Notes: generated by a model from the letters alone, not told the origin. A stretch of 35,333 nucleotides of DNA from Elysia marginata (GCA_019649035.1 BMAT01001435.1:38607-73939); one strand, 5' to 3'; numbered from the stretch's first letter, positions 22,146 to 33,480 are shown. A program made the numbers and translations.

Positions 22146-22255
22146 GAGAGATGGAGGAAGAGAGGGGGAAGAGACAGAGAGATATAGAAGGAGAGAGAGA
22201 CAGAGATACAGAGGCAGAGACGAGAGAGTAAGGGAGAGAGAGAGTCGCAGAAAGA

Positions 22256-22302
<47 letters not shown>
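22146..22302. repeat. Purine microsatellite, right part
   Basis: Continuation of the GA-rich tract after the SINE, ending with pure (GA)n at about 22263-22301. The first bases repeat the left-flank GAGAGATGGAGG-type module, supporting insertion into a pre-existing array. Confidence 0.92.
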
Positions 22303-22304
<2 letters not shown>

Positions 22305-22835
22305 AGACAGTAAGATAGGTAGATTTGAGCTTGGGAGGAAAGTAAGCCTTCGTTGAATTTTGAAAAGGGCGTAACCCTAGTAAATTGTATAATAGTACTT
22401 TATATGCTGATCATTATGCAGCCGATCGACAACATTATACCAAAAAAATGTTATATGCGGGTTTGATTACATTTCCACGAATTAGACTCTGTTTTTACTT
22501 TTATTTGAAATCATGGGATACAGTGGAGAATGTACCTTGTATAGTGTGAAGCATAAAAACCCAACAAACACTGCAATGTGATTCCAAAGGCACAGCCCAT
22601 TTAACCTGTGAGAGAATGAATCTGTTAAATTGATCATTGTTCATTTCTATTGCAGCTCATGTCAATAAACTTCTGAAGAAGCGTATGTAAACGACCATGC
22701 CAATATCAAAACAGTACATTATATTATGTAAAAAAAAGAAAAAAAAGACATAAGTACTATTTTGACATTATTATTTGGCGGTAGGTTTACCCAAAAAGAT
22801 GAGTAAAAGATATAAAGCAAACTATTTAAAACTAT
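22303..22835. other. AT-rich sequence without recognised gene
   Basis: No supported feature. Confidence 0.55.
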
Positions 22836-22836
22836 T

Positions 22837-22861
22837 TGTGTGTGTGTGTGTGTTTGTGTGT
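22837..22861. repeat. (GT)n dinucleotide repeat
   Basis: Short GT run with one TTT interruption; the only GT microsatellite seen in a window dominated by GA types. Confidence 0.9.
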
Positions 22862-24680
22862 TTTAAGCGAGTTTTTGAACGATGATTTCCTAAACTAAAA
22901 CATATTTTTTATTAAGTGTGTTTAGGTTTAGATCGTTATTGTTGATTATTATCTTTGGTGTTATCAGCCTCGTGCGATGCTTATCAGTAAATCATTGACA
23001 ATGCTACTCAAATCTTTTCAAGACTCTGTGTCTCCAACAAAGCTAAGTTTCTTGGCGTGGATTGTAGCAACTGGTGTAAACCAGACGCGAGAATATATTT
23101 ATATTCTTATGCAATCAGACATAATCAGTTATCAACATGGATAGAATCCTAATTCACAGATCGCATTGAATGAAGATTGGTAACTCTTTTGTATACTAGA
23201 AGACGTTTTTCCTACAGTTTTTTGTAAATGTTCTTCAATGGATCAATTTTTGAGATCTTAACCCAGTGTATAAAAATGTTTTTCAAAACTAGCATTTTAT
23301 AATGAAAAAAAATCGACATTCGCGCGAGTAGGTTCTAGTTGTAGTTTCTGGATAAATTTTGGACAGCCCGGAATTCTCATCGCTTTCCTAGACAAGCTCA
23401 AACATTTTCGGAGCACCAGTTTTAGATTGAGTGAAGTTTTCTAATTATTCATGAAATGAAAAAAAATAAAGATTTACAAATATGATGCAATTATTAAAAT
23501 TAGGATGTCTTGATTTTAAACTCTGTTTATGTCACAACCTAATGTGTCAGAATCTATAAAGGAACTCCATACCTAACTTTCCACAATGCTGTCATTATAA
23601 TGATGTGTGCTAAAACATTATTATAAAAGGGTACATAAGTGCCAATGAAAATGAGAAAATTCAAAAACTGCCGATGATGGTAAAGTACAAATTAGCAAAA
23701 AGGTACAAAACAAACACATAGTTATGCACCATGTTTAATGGACTTTGCAACATTAGTGAATTTTAAAAGAAATGCAAACAACACAGAACAAAAATATCGA
23801 ACTATAAAACACGGCAGTACCTCTTTTCATCCTACGTTTATCAATGTGTTTTTCCTCAATAAATAGTATAATCCCAATTAACGTTTGTTTCCGTTTGAAA
23901 AAAAATAGTATGGCAAAAATAAGCATTGCGAATAAGCTTAGTTGAAGCATATCTTTTTTATTAACCACCAGAAAGACAATATTAGAACATCATCGCATGA
24001 ATTATTTTCACTGTAGGCTGGAAACAAAATCGCTTTAAAAGCATTAACTGATGTAGGCGCTTAGGTGTTCTAAAAGCATTTCTGGGTGGATGCCAAGTTA
24101 TCCATTTTTTAAAAATAAAGCAACTACACAAAAGTATATAATATTGATAGCCATGCATGGTTTGCGTGATTACACACCTCTATGCATTATTATGTAGACT
24201 TTTGTGTTTTGATTTGTGGGATTGATTCACATTTACAAGCTCATCTATCCAATACGAGTGTAAAGTCTCCTAAAAAAACCTATTTTTCATGCGATTCTGT
24301 TTTGAGAGGATTTACCTCTTACTCTTAGAGAACTGTATTCAACTTCTGCTCCTCCCATCAATTTAAAAAAAATAGGTATTCATTTGATTAAGAAAAAAAA
24401 CATGAAATGGTACTACGACCAGATTGAAATTATAGGCCTAAAAGTGAAGGCGGAAAATATTTTTGTGTTGCAAAGACACTTAATCAAGCCCGTTAACTTT
24501 TACTGCCCCCGTCGCCCCCCACCAGAAAAGAAAAAAAAAAGAATAACATATTTCTGCATCTTGTCATCGGAACTTATTGCATCTGCAGATCATACAACAT
24601 AATTTTTTTTTTTACCAAAAGCTCATTTCTGAGCTGCATCCATAAAATTTTGAAAATGACCTGAATGTTTTAAAACCATT
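22862..24680. other. AT-rich sequence without recognised gene
   Basis: Only AT-driven frames of about 72 codons. No repeat or RNA signature was recognised. Confidence 0.55.
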
Positions 24681-24681
24681 A

Positions 24682-24694
24682 GGGGGGGGGGGGG
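24682..24694 (+). repeat. Poly(G) run
   Basis: Thirteen consecutive G residues, rare in this AT-rich setting. A further G-rich patch occurs at about 24823-24841. Confidence 0.95.
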
Positions 24695-26750
24695 TAGTAG
24701 AAATGCATTCTAATTATATGACACGCGTAATTATGACTGTTCAATTCTTGTGTTCATATTTTTTGTAGAATTCATTTTCTAAGTCCAAAGCCTGTAGGGT
24801 GGATTATGCAATCGCAGCTCGGAGGGAAAAAAATCGGGGGGAACAAATTTCTCAGAGGTTGCATGCGGCAGTATAGAGAATAAAGTTATAGTTGTCATTT
24901 ATCGCAACGTCTGAAACCAATGCAATCAAATTTGCTAGGAGTCTGAATTCATCCCTACGAGCATACACAGAAAATCCCCTTTTTTCTAACAAAAAACGAC
25001 AAGCAATGTATCCTTAAGGCTAACAGATACATTACGAGTAAGGGGGTCTTCTGGCTTTAGAATCCCTATGATGTCACAGAGAGAAGAAGAGAACAGCACC
25101 AACAAAGAGACCAAATTGATACATAACAGAAAATCAAATAGCGAAAAAGCCATAGCATCTATCACGTCTATGTTTCATACAAGACGAGGCGGCAGCTCCC
25201 TACGGACGGATGAAAACAGGACAGCTTGTTGTCCGTGCGTGACACCTTGAAAAGCGGGTCAGTTTTCCCCCAACTCGCCCCAGACTCAAAAGGCCTGACC
25301 CTTGTTAGATAATGTCGCGGACTAAACTGCTATGGCTCTTTCAATCAATGGGTCCTCTTAAAGGGGGGCTGTAACTTTCCCATATATCAGGCAGTTCGAT
25401 AGATAGGTAGACAGGGTTACTCTACTCTGTGCTATATTAATCTCCGGAAGATAAGGAACGTTTTTACTTTTGCTTTTGTATGTGGTTTTGTTTAAAACAA
25501 ACTTTGGAAAGTTCGATGTCCATAATTTCATTGAACACACGTTGTTACATATTGCCTTCAATCTGTCTGAGAAGGAGGTCCGGTTAACGGAAAACGCCTA
25601 ACATTTATCATGGGGCTAAGATTAGGACTGACCAACGGTTCTTACAAAGGACATAAATACTATTTTTTGTCTTCTAATAATTATTGCCTTTTATCGTGTG
25701 ATTGATAGCTTGTCTTTACTTTCGTGTTGAACAAAAATCAAAACGTCTTTGGCTTTTAACTCAAAGTCACCAGGGCGGTTTAAGATGGAAAATTCAAACA
25801 ACGCAATAAACGAAAACAAAAATTATGTGGGTTCGACGGTAAACTGATTTATCCATGCTGCCAAATTCAAACTTACAATGCACTACTAGATTAATTTTAG
25901 ACAGGGAGGAAAGGCAACAATTCTCAACAGATGGTGATTGGTGTGAGCACGGCGAAGACTTATGTCTCCTTCTTTGGAGTGGATAATCAAACTCTTATTA
26001 CTCTAGAAAAGTTAGTTTGACTAAGTATTATATCCTCTCGGTCTATCATTCTTGTAAATGTTCCACTTTTGGTAATTAAAATGACCGTGTTGATGACTTA
26101 GTTTATTACGAAATATATAATGTAGTAGAAATCGAATAGGGAAAGAACGAACCAAAATGTTTCAATAAAAGACAGTGAGAGTGATGATCTGTGTTGACTT
26201 TTGTCTTCAAATAGTAACACTATAGTGAGGCCACGCTTAATTTGGTGTATGTTTTAATCCGAAACGATAGGAGGAAATCTTAGTTTCCACACGCCATCAA
26301 TGGTATTCATAGTTGATTTACTATTACTTCTTTTACACCCTTTCACCCATTAAAAGACACTATGAGTGCCAACCTATGAATTGAATGCATAAAAAGTAGT
26401 AGCTTCATACATAATGCATTCAGTCAACTTTAAGCGCACAACATGGTACAATACTAATTAGATTTTTGTTAAGAATGATAACTACTCAACATTAAAAACC
26501 AAACGTTCAGTTTGATTCCATCGCGACCGCTGTACTGTACTAGAACTTAAGACTTGACTAATATCTTCCGTTCAAGCAGCCAAAATGATCTCTTTAATTG
26601 CCTTGATGGCTAATACTTTCACTAAATGACGTCAGCGAACGAAAGTTTAACAAGAAACGATTCAATTTCTTTATGTGCTCCTGGCAAAAAAAAGTGCAAG
26701 AACTTTCTTAGTTGATTTGCAAGTTTATTGACGTTGTTGATAAAATTATT
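24695..26750. other. Mostly AT-rich; small GC patch with inverted repeats at 25.2-25.3 kb
   Basis: A denser patch (about 25180-25370) holds GGGTCAG (25256) with CTGACCC (25295-25301) and ACGGAC (25202) with GTCCGT (25231-25236), two nearby inverted repeats. A 60-codon frame at 25068-25250 is unrecognised. Otherwise no features. Confidence 0.5.
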
Positions 26751-26784
26751 CGGTGCATATAAATGATCAAAAAAAGTTTTCACA

Positions 26785-26886
26785 ATGAGCGAACCAGAGG
26801 ATAGCGGCTGGCAGAAAGTTATTGTAAAGAGAGTGAATGAAAGGAGACGAAGTGACCATTCAGATTGGCCCTTTTACCAGAAATAG
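26785..26886 (+). CDS. Short coding-like ORF of unknown function (33 codons)
   Basis: ATG at 26785 follows CACA, a reasonable start context, and the frame stays open to TAG at 26884-26886. The product is hydrophilic and mixed: it starts MSEPEDSGWQKVIVKRVNER and ends SDWPFYQK, with two Trp and an acidic-to-basic gradient. Such composition is unusual for random AT-rich DNA. A TATA-like TATAAAT lies at about 26758-26764, only about 20 bases before the ATG, which is too close for a standard core promoter with a leader. The stop falls exactly where the purine microsatellite begins, so the frame may once have continued and been cut by repeat growth. It could be the start of a decayed retroposon or gene exon. 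I recognise no family. Confidence 0.25.
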   Translation: MSEPEDSGWQKVIVKRVNERRRSDHSDWPFYQK

Positions 26887-27100
26887 ATAGAGAGAGACAC
26901 AGAAAAAGAATGAGATAAAGTGTGAAAGAGAAAGGGAAAGACGGAGTGAAAGAATAATAAAGAAGTGGAGAGAAAGAGAGAGGGAAAGGAGAAAGATATA
27001 GATTGAAAGAGAGAGAAAGACAGATAGGAAAGGAGGAACAGAGAGAGCAAAAGAGAAAGAAAGATAGAGAGAGGGAAAGAAGAGGAAAGAAAGAGAGAGG

Positions 27101-27152
<52 letters not shown>
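26886..27152. repeat. Purine-rich (GA)n tract
   Basis: About 265 bp of GAAAGAGAG-type sequence with a purer GA core near 27105-27140. Almost all purine on the plus strand. Confidence 0.9.
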
Positions 27153-28375
27153 CTAATAGACAGAAAAACTTAAAGACAATGTAATGGATGAATAAAAGAG
27201 AACAAAGGTCTCAAAGTCGCCAAGTTGCTTACACTATCACTCCCAACACGATGGGTCTTTAATGGGCCTTTAAGGTTTTATGCCTTGCAGAAATACTTCA
27301 GATCTGTAACCATCTTTTTGTAACGTTTTGAGATAACTATAACTTTGTCGATAATAAAAAATCTGTGAATTTGTTTACGTAAAAAATATAATTATTATTG
27401 AAATGATTGCACCGGTGTTGCAGACTTAGTTAGTTCCTTTACACAAAAATATTTACCATAGAAATAGCTCAACTAAAATTTATGTATTTGGTAATATAAA
27501 AACTTAAATTAACAAAATAGAAGAAGGCCTGTTTCTTCAAGAAAAACTGATAAGCTATTTTGACGACAATTTAGATGATCAAACATAATTATTTGGAAAC
27601 ACAAAAAAACTGCTTCTATTGAACAATTTTGTCTGAGTGTAAATAATATTATTTCTCAACTGTAAAGTCATAAAAATATAGTAGGCCTATCTTCACCTAC
27701 CCAAACAGGGGCTACAAAAGAACAACCTAACTTTGCCCTTTAACCTCTCTACAATTGATCTTTTTTTCTCAATTCTTTCAGTTATACTCACGAAATTCAA
27801 TTTCTTTTTACTGTAGACCTAACCAATGATTGGTTTAACTACTTCGTTGTGTATCTATATAACTTTTTAAAATCATTGCTTTATGAAACATCACAGGAGC
27901 AATGGTTATCAATGAATTTAAAAATAAAAGCAAATTATTAACAGAAAATCTTTTTGCCCAAAGGAAGATTGTAGTTAAAAAAAGGACACTGCGAGGGCAA
28001 ATTTGGCTGTGCAATAAATTGTGCATTCACAGAGATCCACACTCGCTTATGTTTTGCCCTTTATGACTGTTGTGAGTCTAAAACAGGCATTTGTTTGTGT
28101 TTCTATTAGCTCCTGTTAGGCTGCTACCACCCAAAAACTTCTCCTTGTAAAATAGACATAAAAATTTAACCACTGGGGACAGTTAAACATTTGTTCCTCA
28201 CACGCTGTGCTCTGTCTTGTAATTTTGCTACGTGTTTTTTCTCTGTATACTGTATGTTATGCCGTTCTCTTTCCTTCTCTTTTTTTATTTGCATCTTTCC
28301 TTTGGTACCTCCTTTTTTGTTACTGTCAAAAATGGCAAAATAATCTTTTGTCATATAGATTAGTTGTTATTTTTT
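27153..28375. other. AT-rich sequence without recognised gene
   Basis: No supported gene, RNA or tandem repeat. Confidence 0.55.
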
Positions 28376-28377
28376 TT

Positions 28378-28515
28378 TAACCGAGAGAAAAGCTGCAGTC
28401 TGCTGTCTACCTCATATCGTTCTCTTCTTGGTCATGGGTTCAAAGACAAGAAAGGCGAGTTGACCTTACAGCCCAGGGCTGGAGCACAAGTATCCTCATA
28501 AAAATAGTTAAAACT
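28378..28515 (+). mobile_element. Possible diverged tRNA-SINE relic
   Basis: GGTCATGGGTTCAAAGAC (28431-28448) resembles a B box and its arm. About 40 bases upstream, AGCTGCAGTCTGCTGTCTACC could be a worn A box region (tRNA-like AGCTCAGT...). The following sequence, with AGCCCAGGGCTGGAGC (28471-28486), is denser than its surroundings. No clear tail or target duplication was found. Confidence 0.3.
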
Positions 28516-29690
28516 ATAGAGTTTGTGATCATCTCTTTTTAAAGACCGGACCAGTGAAACAAAATGGATGAATTAAAAAAAATGATACAAAGGATAAAAG
28601 AAAATAATTTCATTTAAAGCTGAACACGGCCATTTTCCTAATTTGTTAAAAATCCTTCATATGTTCTTTAAACGTACACCATTACGTTGAACTTTTCTTT
28701 GGAATGAAAGCTATTTCGGGTACGTCCTTTTTATTAGTATGTAAAGAAAAAAATGCACACTTAGCGTTAAAGCAACTTTTACAAACCTTTCTTGTAACGA
28801 AAAGAAAAGAGAAAACAATCAATGCTAAAACTGTTAGCCCTCGGGTGTAAAGATGCCCTTCTATTCTAACACTACCTCAGGGGAATCAATTATTAAAGAA
28901 AATCCAGTAGGGCTCTTTTTGTTAAAACAGCAACTTAGCCAAAAGTCTGACAGGCAGACACTTTATTGTTTCTCAACCTTAGCTATTTGTTGCTGCTTTT
29001 TTTGCAAGGCCTAATTCTTGAAATGTGAGCGAGAGCTTTTTTTTCGTTTTTGCTCAGAGACGCATAAACGTCAACATACGGGCGGAAATAAAAAAAAAGC
29101 ACGTTCTCACTAGGGTAGATTCTTGGTAAGATACCCCACACAACTCAAACTGTAAACAAACTGTTGCATTTTTATCGTTTTGTTCCATTAATCGGCATTT
29201 TTGTCAGTTAATCGTCATTTTAGTACACGGAAATGGTAAATACTACACAGAGGGAGCTGAGATCCGTTTATAGTTTTCAAGTAAATATTAAAGGCCTTTT
29301 AATATGGCGTACTCATCATTTTACGGCCTATTGTCTTCGAAATCACCAAGCAGGTATGCAAAATTATGTAATGAGATTTAATGGCATAAACTAGGATGTA
29401 GTTGATTGGCATTTTCTTTTTATTTGTGGATGTCAGAAGCAAAGCCAAGCCCAATTCATCGGTGAAAGAAACCGCCATTTTGTTGGAAAAAAATTGAAGC
29501 TCGCGATGATTATCTATCAAACAATGCATTACACGTTCTGATTCTCCCCAAAAACAGAAGTCTTTCTACTAGCTTGCAACTTTCGGGTGAAAATCTACCG
29601 AAAAATCAGAACAGAACGGAATTTCGTGGGAGAGTGTACTTGTTTGAACGGTCTAAAAGTGCGTTCTAATTTCCATTCTGATTTAGCATG
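28516..29690. other. AT-rich sequence without recognised gene
   Basis: No supported gene or repeat. A 76-codon minus frame (29299-29529) is AT-driven. Confidence 0.55.
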
Positions 29691-29699
29691 CCATTTCAG

Positions 29700-29816
29700 A
29701 AAGCTGTAAACCCACCTTAAGGCAGTTGCAAGATGAGTTGTGGCTGGGAATAAAACCCGAAACTGCCATATAAGAAGTCTGACGCACAAACCACTGAGCC
29801 AAGCTGCTCCACTTAC
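29700..29816 (-). mobile_element. tRNA-derived SINE, diverged (different from the 22-kb one)
   Basis: On the minus strand, GGAGCAGCTTGGCTCAGTGG (29810-29791) contains an A box TGGCTCAGTGG. GGGTTTTATTCCC (29758-29746) is a B box whose central CG has decayed to TT, with self-complementary GGG/CCC edges as in a T arm. The boxes are about 33 bases apart, fitting a tRNA head of roughly 70 bases. The body after it (CAGCCACAACTCATC, GTGGGTTTACAGC) differs from the SINE at 21888-22145. The 3' end is uncertain and may extend below 29640. Loss of the CpG in the B box suggests an older, silent copy. Confidence 0.6.
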
Positions 29817-30917
29817 ACCAGTTATTGTTTTTTTTCTCTTTTATTTAATAAAAAATTGTTATCATTGTAAACCTACATTAAACAAAAATAATGTTTTGGA
29901 AGTCGATAAAGAAATGCGTCTTCCCGAATGAAAGTATGTACGGTCTGTTCCAAGTGAATAAGAACACCCCGGGTTAATAGGCAGAGACTTTTCTGCTTTT
30001 AAATGCAGTTCATTGATTTTCTTTTTTTTTTTCTTTTTTGCATACTCACATTAATCAATCTGTCTTTGAGTAAGGATTATTTCAAAGTCATTCATACTAT
30101 AACAATAGGTCTTGCATCTTGGAAACGATTATAGAAAACTGCAGAAGCGGTTATGCTAGTACAGTGTATACGAAAAAGTAAAATCTTTTCCATACATTAG
30201 CAGGTACTTTTTTTTACATCCTATGTATATTGTAGAGATCATGTCCGCCGGCTGATGAAAACAATTTCTTAGAATACAGTCGGAGAAATGACAACTTTTA
30301 TTTATTAGCTTAGCTACGCTTTTGACAGAACATAAATTGAACTTTGTCTCTAGCAAAAAAAAATTATGGTATTTATACATAAACCAGAAAAATTTGTGTA
30401 ACAATAATGTCTTATATCTAGTCCGGACGAGTCAGGTGTAGAAAAACCTAACTTGAGAAAAAAATTTTCAAAACTCGATTTATTCCTCAACTATAAAGGT
30501 TAGTCAAATAAAAAAAAAATTGTCTACTATTTTCTTTAAAAAGTATGATACTTGTATAAAATTTTCAACGATTTTAACAAGCAATGTTCAAAATATCACC
30601 TCCTTGTAATGTAAAAGTTGCGACAACCGACTTTTCTGCACTGGTTGCGAGATACATAGATGAATACGTGTGTCCACACCCTAAAACCTCAGCTAACCGT
30701 TAAACGCTGGGCTTCGGCCGGTGTGATTGGGGGTGTATACAGAGGCGCCAGGCCAAACTTGCAAATACGAATTAATGCAGCATTCATTTGAGCGAAAGTT
30801 CACCATTTTTTATGCATGACCGTATCATGGGGCGGAATTAGATTAACCTAATTTTGGCGACGGCCAAATCTCTATTACTCTTAAACGTTATACCAGTCCT
30901 GACGCTGTTGCAATTAA
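29817..30917. other. AT-rich; denser patch at about 30660-30880
   Basis: No gene recognised. The denser patch holds GGCTTCGGCC (a 3-bp stem with a TTCG loop) near 30710 but no other structure I can support. Confidence 0.5.
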
Positions 30918-30943
30918 GGGAAGGGGGGGGGGGAGGAGGAGGC
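30918..30943 (+). repeat. G-rich run
   Basis: GGGAA, then eleven G residues, then GGAGGAGGAGG: a compact G-rich strand that could form a quadruplex. Position is approximate by one or two bases. Confidence 0.85.
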
Positions 30944-31170
30944 GAACAGCTAATATGAAAAATGAGGAAAAGTTACGGGTTATCAAAAAGAGTGAGGTAA
31001 AGAAGATCAGCTAATAGGTAGGTGAATTTTGAGGTAGGAAAAAAAAGAAATGGGCTTTAAACGTAATTTGTTTTTTTTTGGGGGGTGCAAAGATAATAGA
31101 AAGCACAAGATGAATGAAAACACAAGAAACAATTGATACACATGTTTTAAGAGCAAATTTGAACAACTTA
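30944..31170. other. AT-rich sequence without recognised gene
   Basis: Nothing beyond A/G-rich low complexity. Confidence 0.5.
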
Positions 31171-31252
31171 TAGATAGATGGGTAGTTAAATAGGTAAATT
31201 GATAGATAGACAGATAGATAGAAAAATAGATAGAAAGACTGATTGATTGATA
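31171..31252. repeat. Degenerate (GATA)n repeat
   Basis: GATA units broken by GGTA, AAAT and GACA variants, ending in GATTGATTGATAG. A smaller GATA patch follows at about 31338-31360. Confidence 0.8.
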
Positions 31253-31572
31253 GAATTCTCATACTCTAAGTTTATTTACTTTTTTGCTTGCTACAAAGTG
31301 TTTCATACGTCACTTGCCGGGGCGCATTCTTCAAACGTAGATAGATATATAAATAGGTAAAAAAACCGATTAATGCATTGATAGACGATTAAAAGGTAAG
31401 AAGATTGCAAAATAATACAGATTTAAATAACTAATAGGTTTTTACCTACAATGATAAACTTAAACGTAAACAGGCCACAGTCAAGCTACGCTTAGGAAAT
31501 ATATCATGTTAAGCACTTTTAAGCAGCTGTTCATGAATATTGTCAAGATAATACAGAGCAAAGAGAATGATG

Positions 31573-31605
31573 TTTGCACGTGTCCCCCGACAAGTGCAAA
31601 GGGGG
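31573..31605 (+). repeat. Overlapping alternative hairpins
   Basis: TTTGCAC (31573-31579) can pair with GTGCAAA (31594-31600), and CCCCC (31584-31588) with GGGGG (31601-31605). The two stems interleave and cannot easily coexist. No adjacent gene gives a role. Confidence 0.6.
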
Positions 31606-31714
31606 AATCCGAGTACAGTATAGTATGCCTTAATCAAAGGTAATGTTTATGAGATTTCTTCTTAGATAGTAGGAATCTTGAAGGTCATGTGACTTTTATA
31701 TCTCGTTCAAAATT

Positions 31715-31900
31715 GTGCAGGAGGTGAGTTTCATGGTCTTACCATGAACGGTTTTCGGGTCAGAGGGTTCAAAGTTCAAATCCTTCTCTTTTAGGTTAAA
31801 TGTTTCCTCACCCTAACAGAAATATTCAACTCAGATGTGTGACAAGTATATGTACTCGGATGAAGATCTTGTTCAAGTTCTTGTGTAGATGACTTTTTTA
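31715..31900 (+). mobile_element. Possible tRNA-SINE relic
   Basis: AGTTCAAATCC (31773-31783) is a near-consensus B box without the CG, preceded by CGGTTTTCGGGTCAGAGGG as in the anticodon and variable part of a tRNA-like head. The expected A-box region has become TCATGGTCTTACCATGA (31731-31747), a perfect 7-bp hairpin, so the A box is not recognisable. The 3' end is not defined. Confidence 0.35.
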
Positions 31901-32680
31901 CCGCTCGTTCCAATTGAATTTATATTTTAATATCAAATGATAAAACCTATGTTTAAAATGCCTATGACTGATTGTTCAAGATTTATTTACTATTATTTAT
32001 TATTATAAATACGTTTGAAATCGATTTGAGTGTAAACTCTGAAAATCGGTTTAAGCGCTCTTGTGCTTTTAGTACGACATAACATTAATTTGTTTAATCA
32101 AAATTGTTGACATGTTGCCTTTTGAAAGAAAACTTGTCCATTACAGAACGATCAAGTGGATCTAAAACTTACCAAAAAAAAAAAGTCATTGCACGATCGT
32201 ATCGACGTTCAAGGCATTAGATTCCATACCCATATAATTGCTTTGTGACAATTAGTTAAACAATTTTCTTAATTGCTATAATACCCAGGAACAATATTTA
32301 GAAGTCGCAGAGATCTTTTAAGATTTATAAAGAAAAAAGCTAAAATATTAACATTATCTTTTTTACAAGTTTTACACGTTCACGCTGTTTTTATCGGGAG
32401 AATACATTTTTAACACGTATGCATGTTTGCTTTTAAAAAGAAAAATAAGTTAGAATGAATTAAGATGTTGTGACGGCAGCAGTTATGGAGCGATATGGGT
32501 AAATAAATAACGGAAGGAGGTGTGAACAAAATAAGATGTATGGGATGGCTAACACCAGAGGTCAGAAAGAAGCAAGACCGATGGGAATTGATGAATCAAT
32601 AACAAGAAACGAAACGAAATGTGAGAAAAGAAGGAAAAGGTGAGTGTGTGCATTGGGACGGGAATTTTTTTTTTCTAGAT
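31901..32680. other. AT-rich sequence without recognised gene
   Basis: No supported gene or RNA; becomes purine-rich after about 32500. Confidence 0.55.
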
Positions 32681-32681
32681 T

Positions 32682-32698
32682 AGGGGGGGGGAGGGGGG
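32682..32698 (+). repeat. G-rich run
   Basis: A run of eight or nine G residues, an A, then six G residues, directly after a ten-T run; a third G-tract in the window. Confidence 0.85.
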
Positions 32699-32754
32699 CT
32701 GCGGTTGTGTAAAAGGTGTTGAAGAAGATCTTTCCAGAGTAAGAGAAGTGAGCA

Positions 32755-32823
32755 TAGATTGATAGATATATCGATAAAATTGGATAAATTGATACATGGA
32801 TAGACAAATAAATAAATAGATAG

Positions 32824-32858
<35 letters not shown>

Positions 32859-32882
32859 ACTATCTATCTATCTATCTATCTC
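32755..32882. repeat. GATA-to-TATC strand-switch microsatellite
   Basis: Degenerate GATA units on the left switch abruptly to a clean (TATC)n array on the right. The switch point, ATAGATAGCTATCTAT (32816-32831), is a perfect 16-bp palindrome, so the two halves can fold back on each other. Confidence 0.9.
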
Positions 32883-33240
32883 ATAACTATCGCTTGAACT
32901 TGTTAAAAAGAGTACTTTTCTTTGTAGGATATTAAACCTAAAAATTTCAAGATCTGTAAATTTGGACATTTCATTTTTTCATTAGTCATTGGTCTACAGT
33001 TGACCTGCATCACAAAGATAAGCCGGTAACCAAAAGTACTACTAGTGTGTGTTTTTTTTTTCTTTGAAGCCTGCTAGGCTAGCCATGTTGTGATATTCGG
33101 TCAGTAGTTTAAAAAAATCAGCAATTGGGAGGGTGGGGTGGCAAATGTAGTGATGCGATATACTCGCGTCTCTAACTGGAAAAAAGGAAGGTAGAGGGGA
33201 TTCAGTTTGGGGTAAATATAGGGACCGAGAATATAAACAA
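32883..33240. other. Sequence without recognised gene
   Basis: Mixed AT-rich sequence, purine-biased at the right. No supported feature. Confidence 0.5.
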
Positions 33241-33480
33241 AAAGAAGCGAAAATTGAAGAGAGACAGAAAGAGATAGAATTGAGAGACACACACATAGAA
33301 CACCGACAAAATATAGTGACTGAGACAGACATAGACAGAGTTATAGAGAAAGAGAGAGAGGGAGAGAAATATTAAAAAAACGTGAGAGGAGGGGAATAGA
33401 TAGAGGGAGACAAGAGGGAGGGAGGAAGAGAGAGGGAGTGGGGGTGGGTGGAAAAAAGGGTTGGGGTGAAGGGGTAGGGT
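33241..33480. repeat. Purine-rich GA/G low-complexity tract
   Basis: GAGACAGAAAGAG-type sequence passing into GGGGTGGGTGG near 33436-33480. Almost all purine on the plus strand. Confidence 0.85.
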
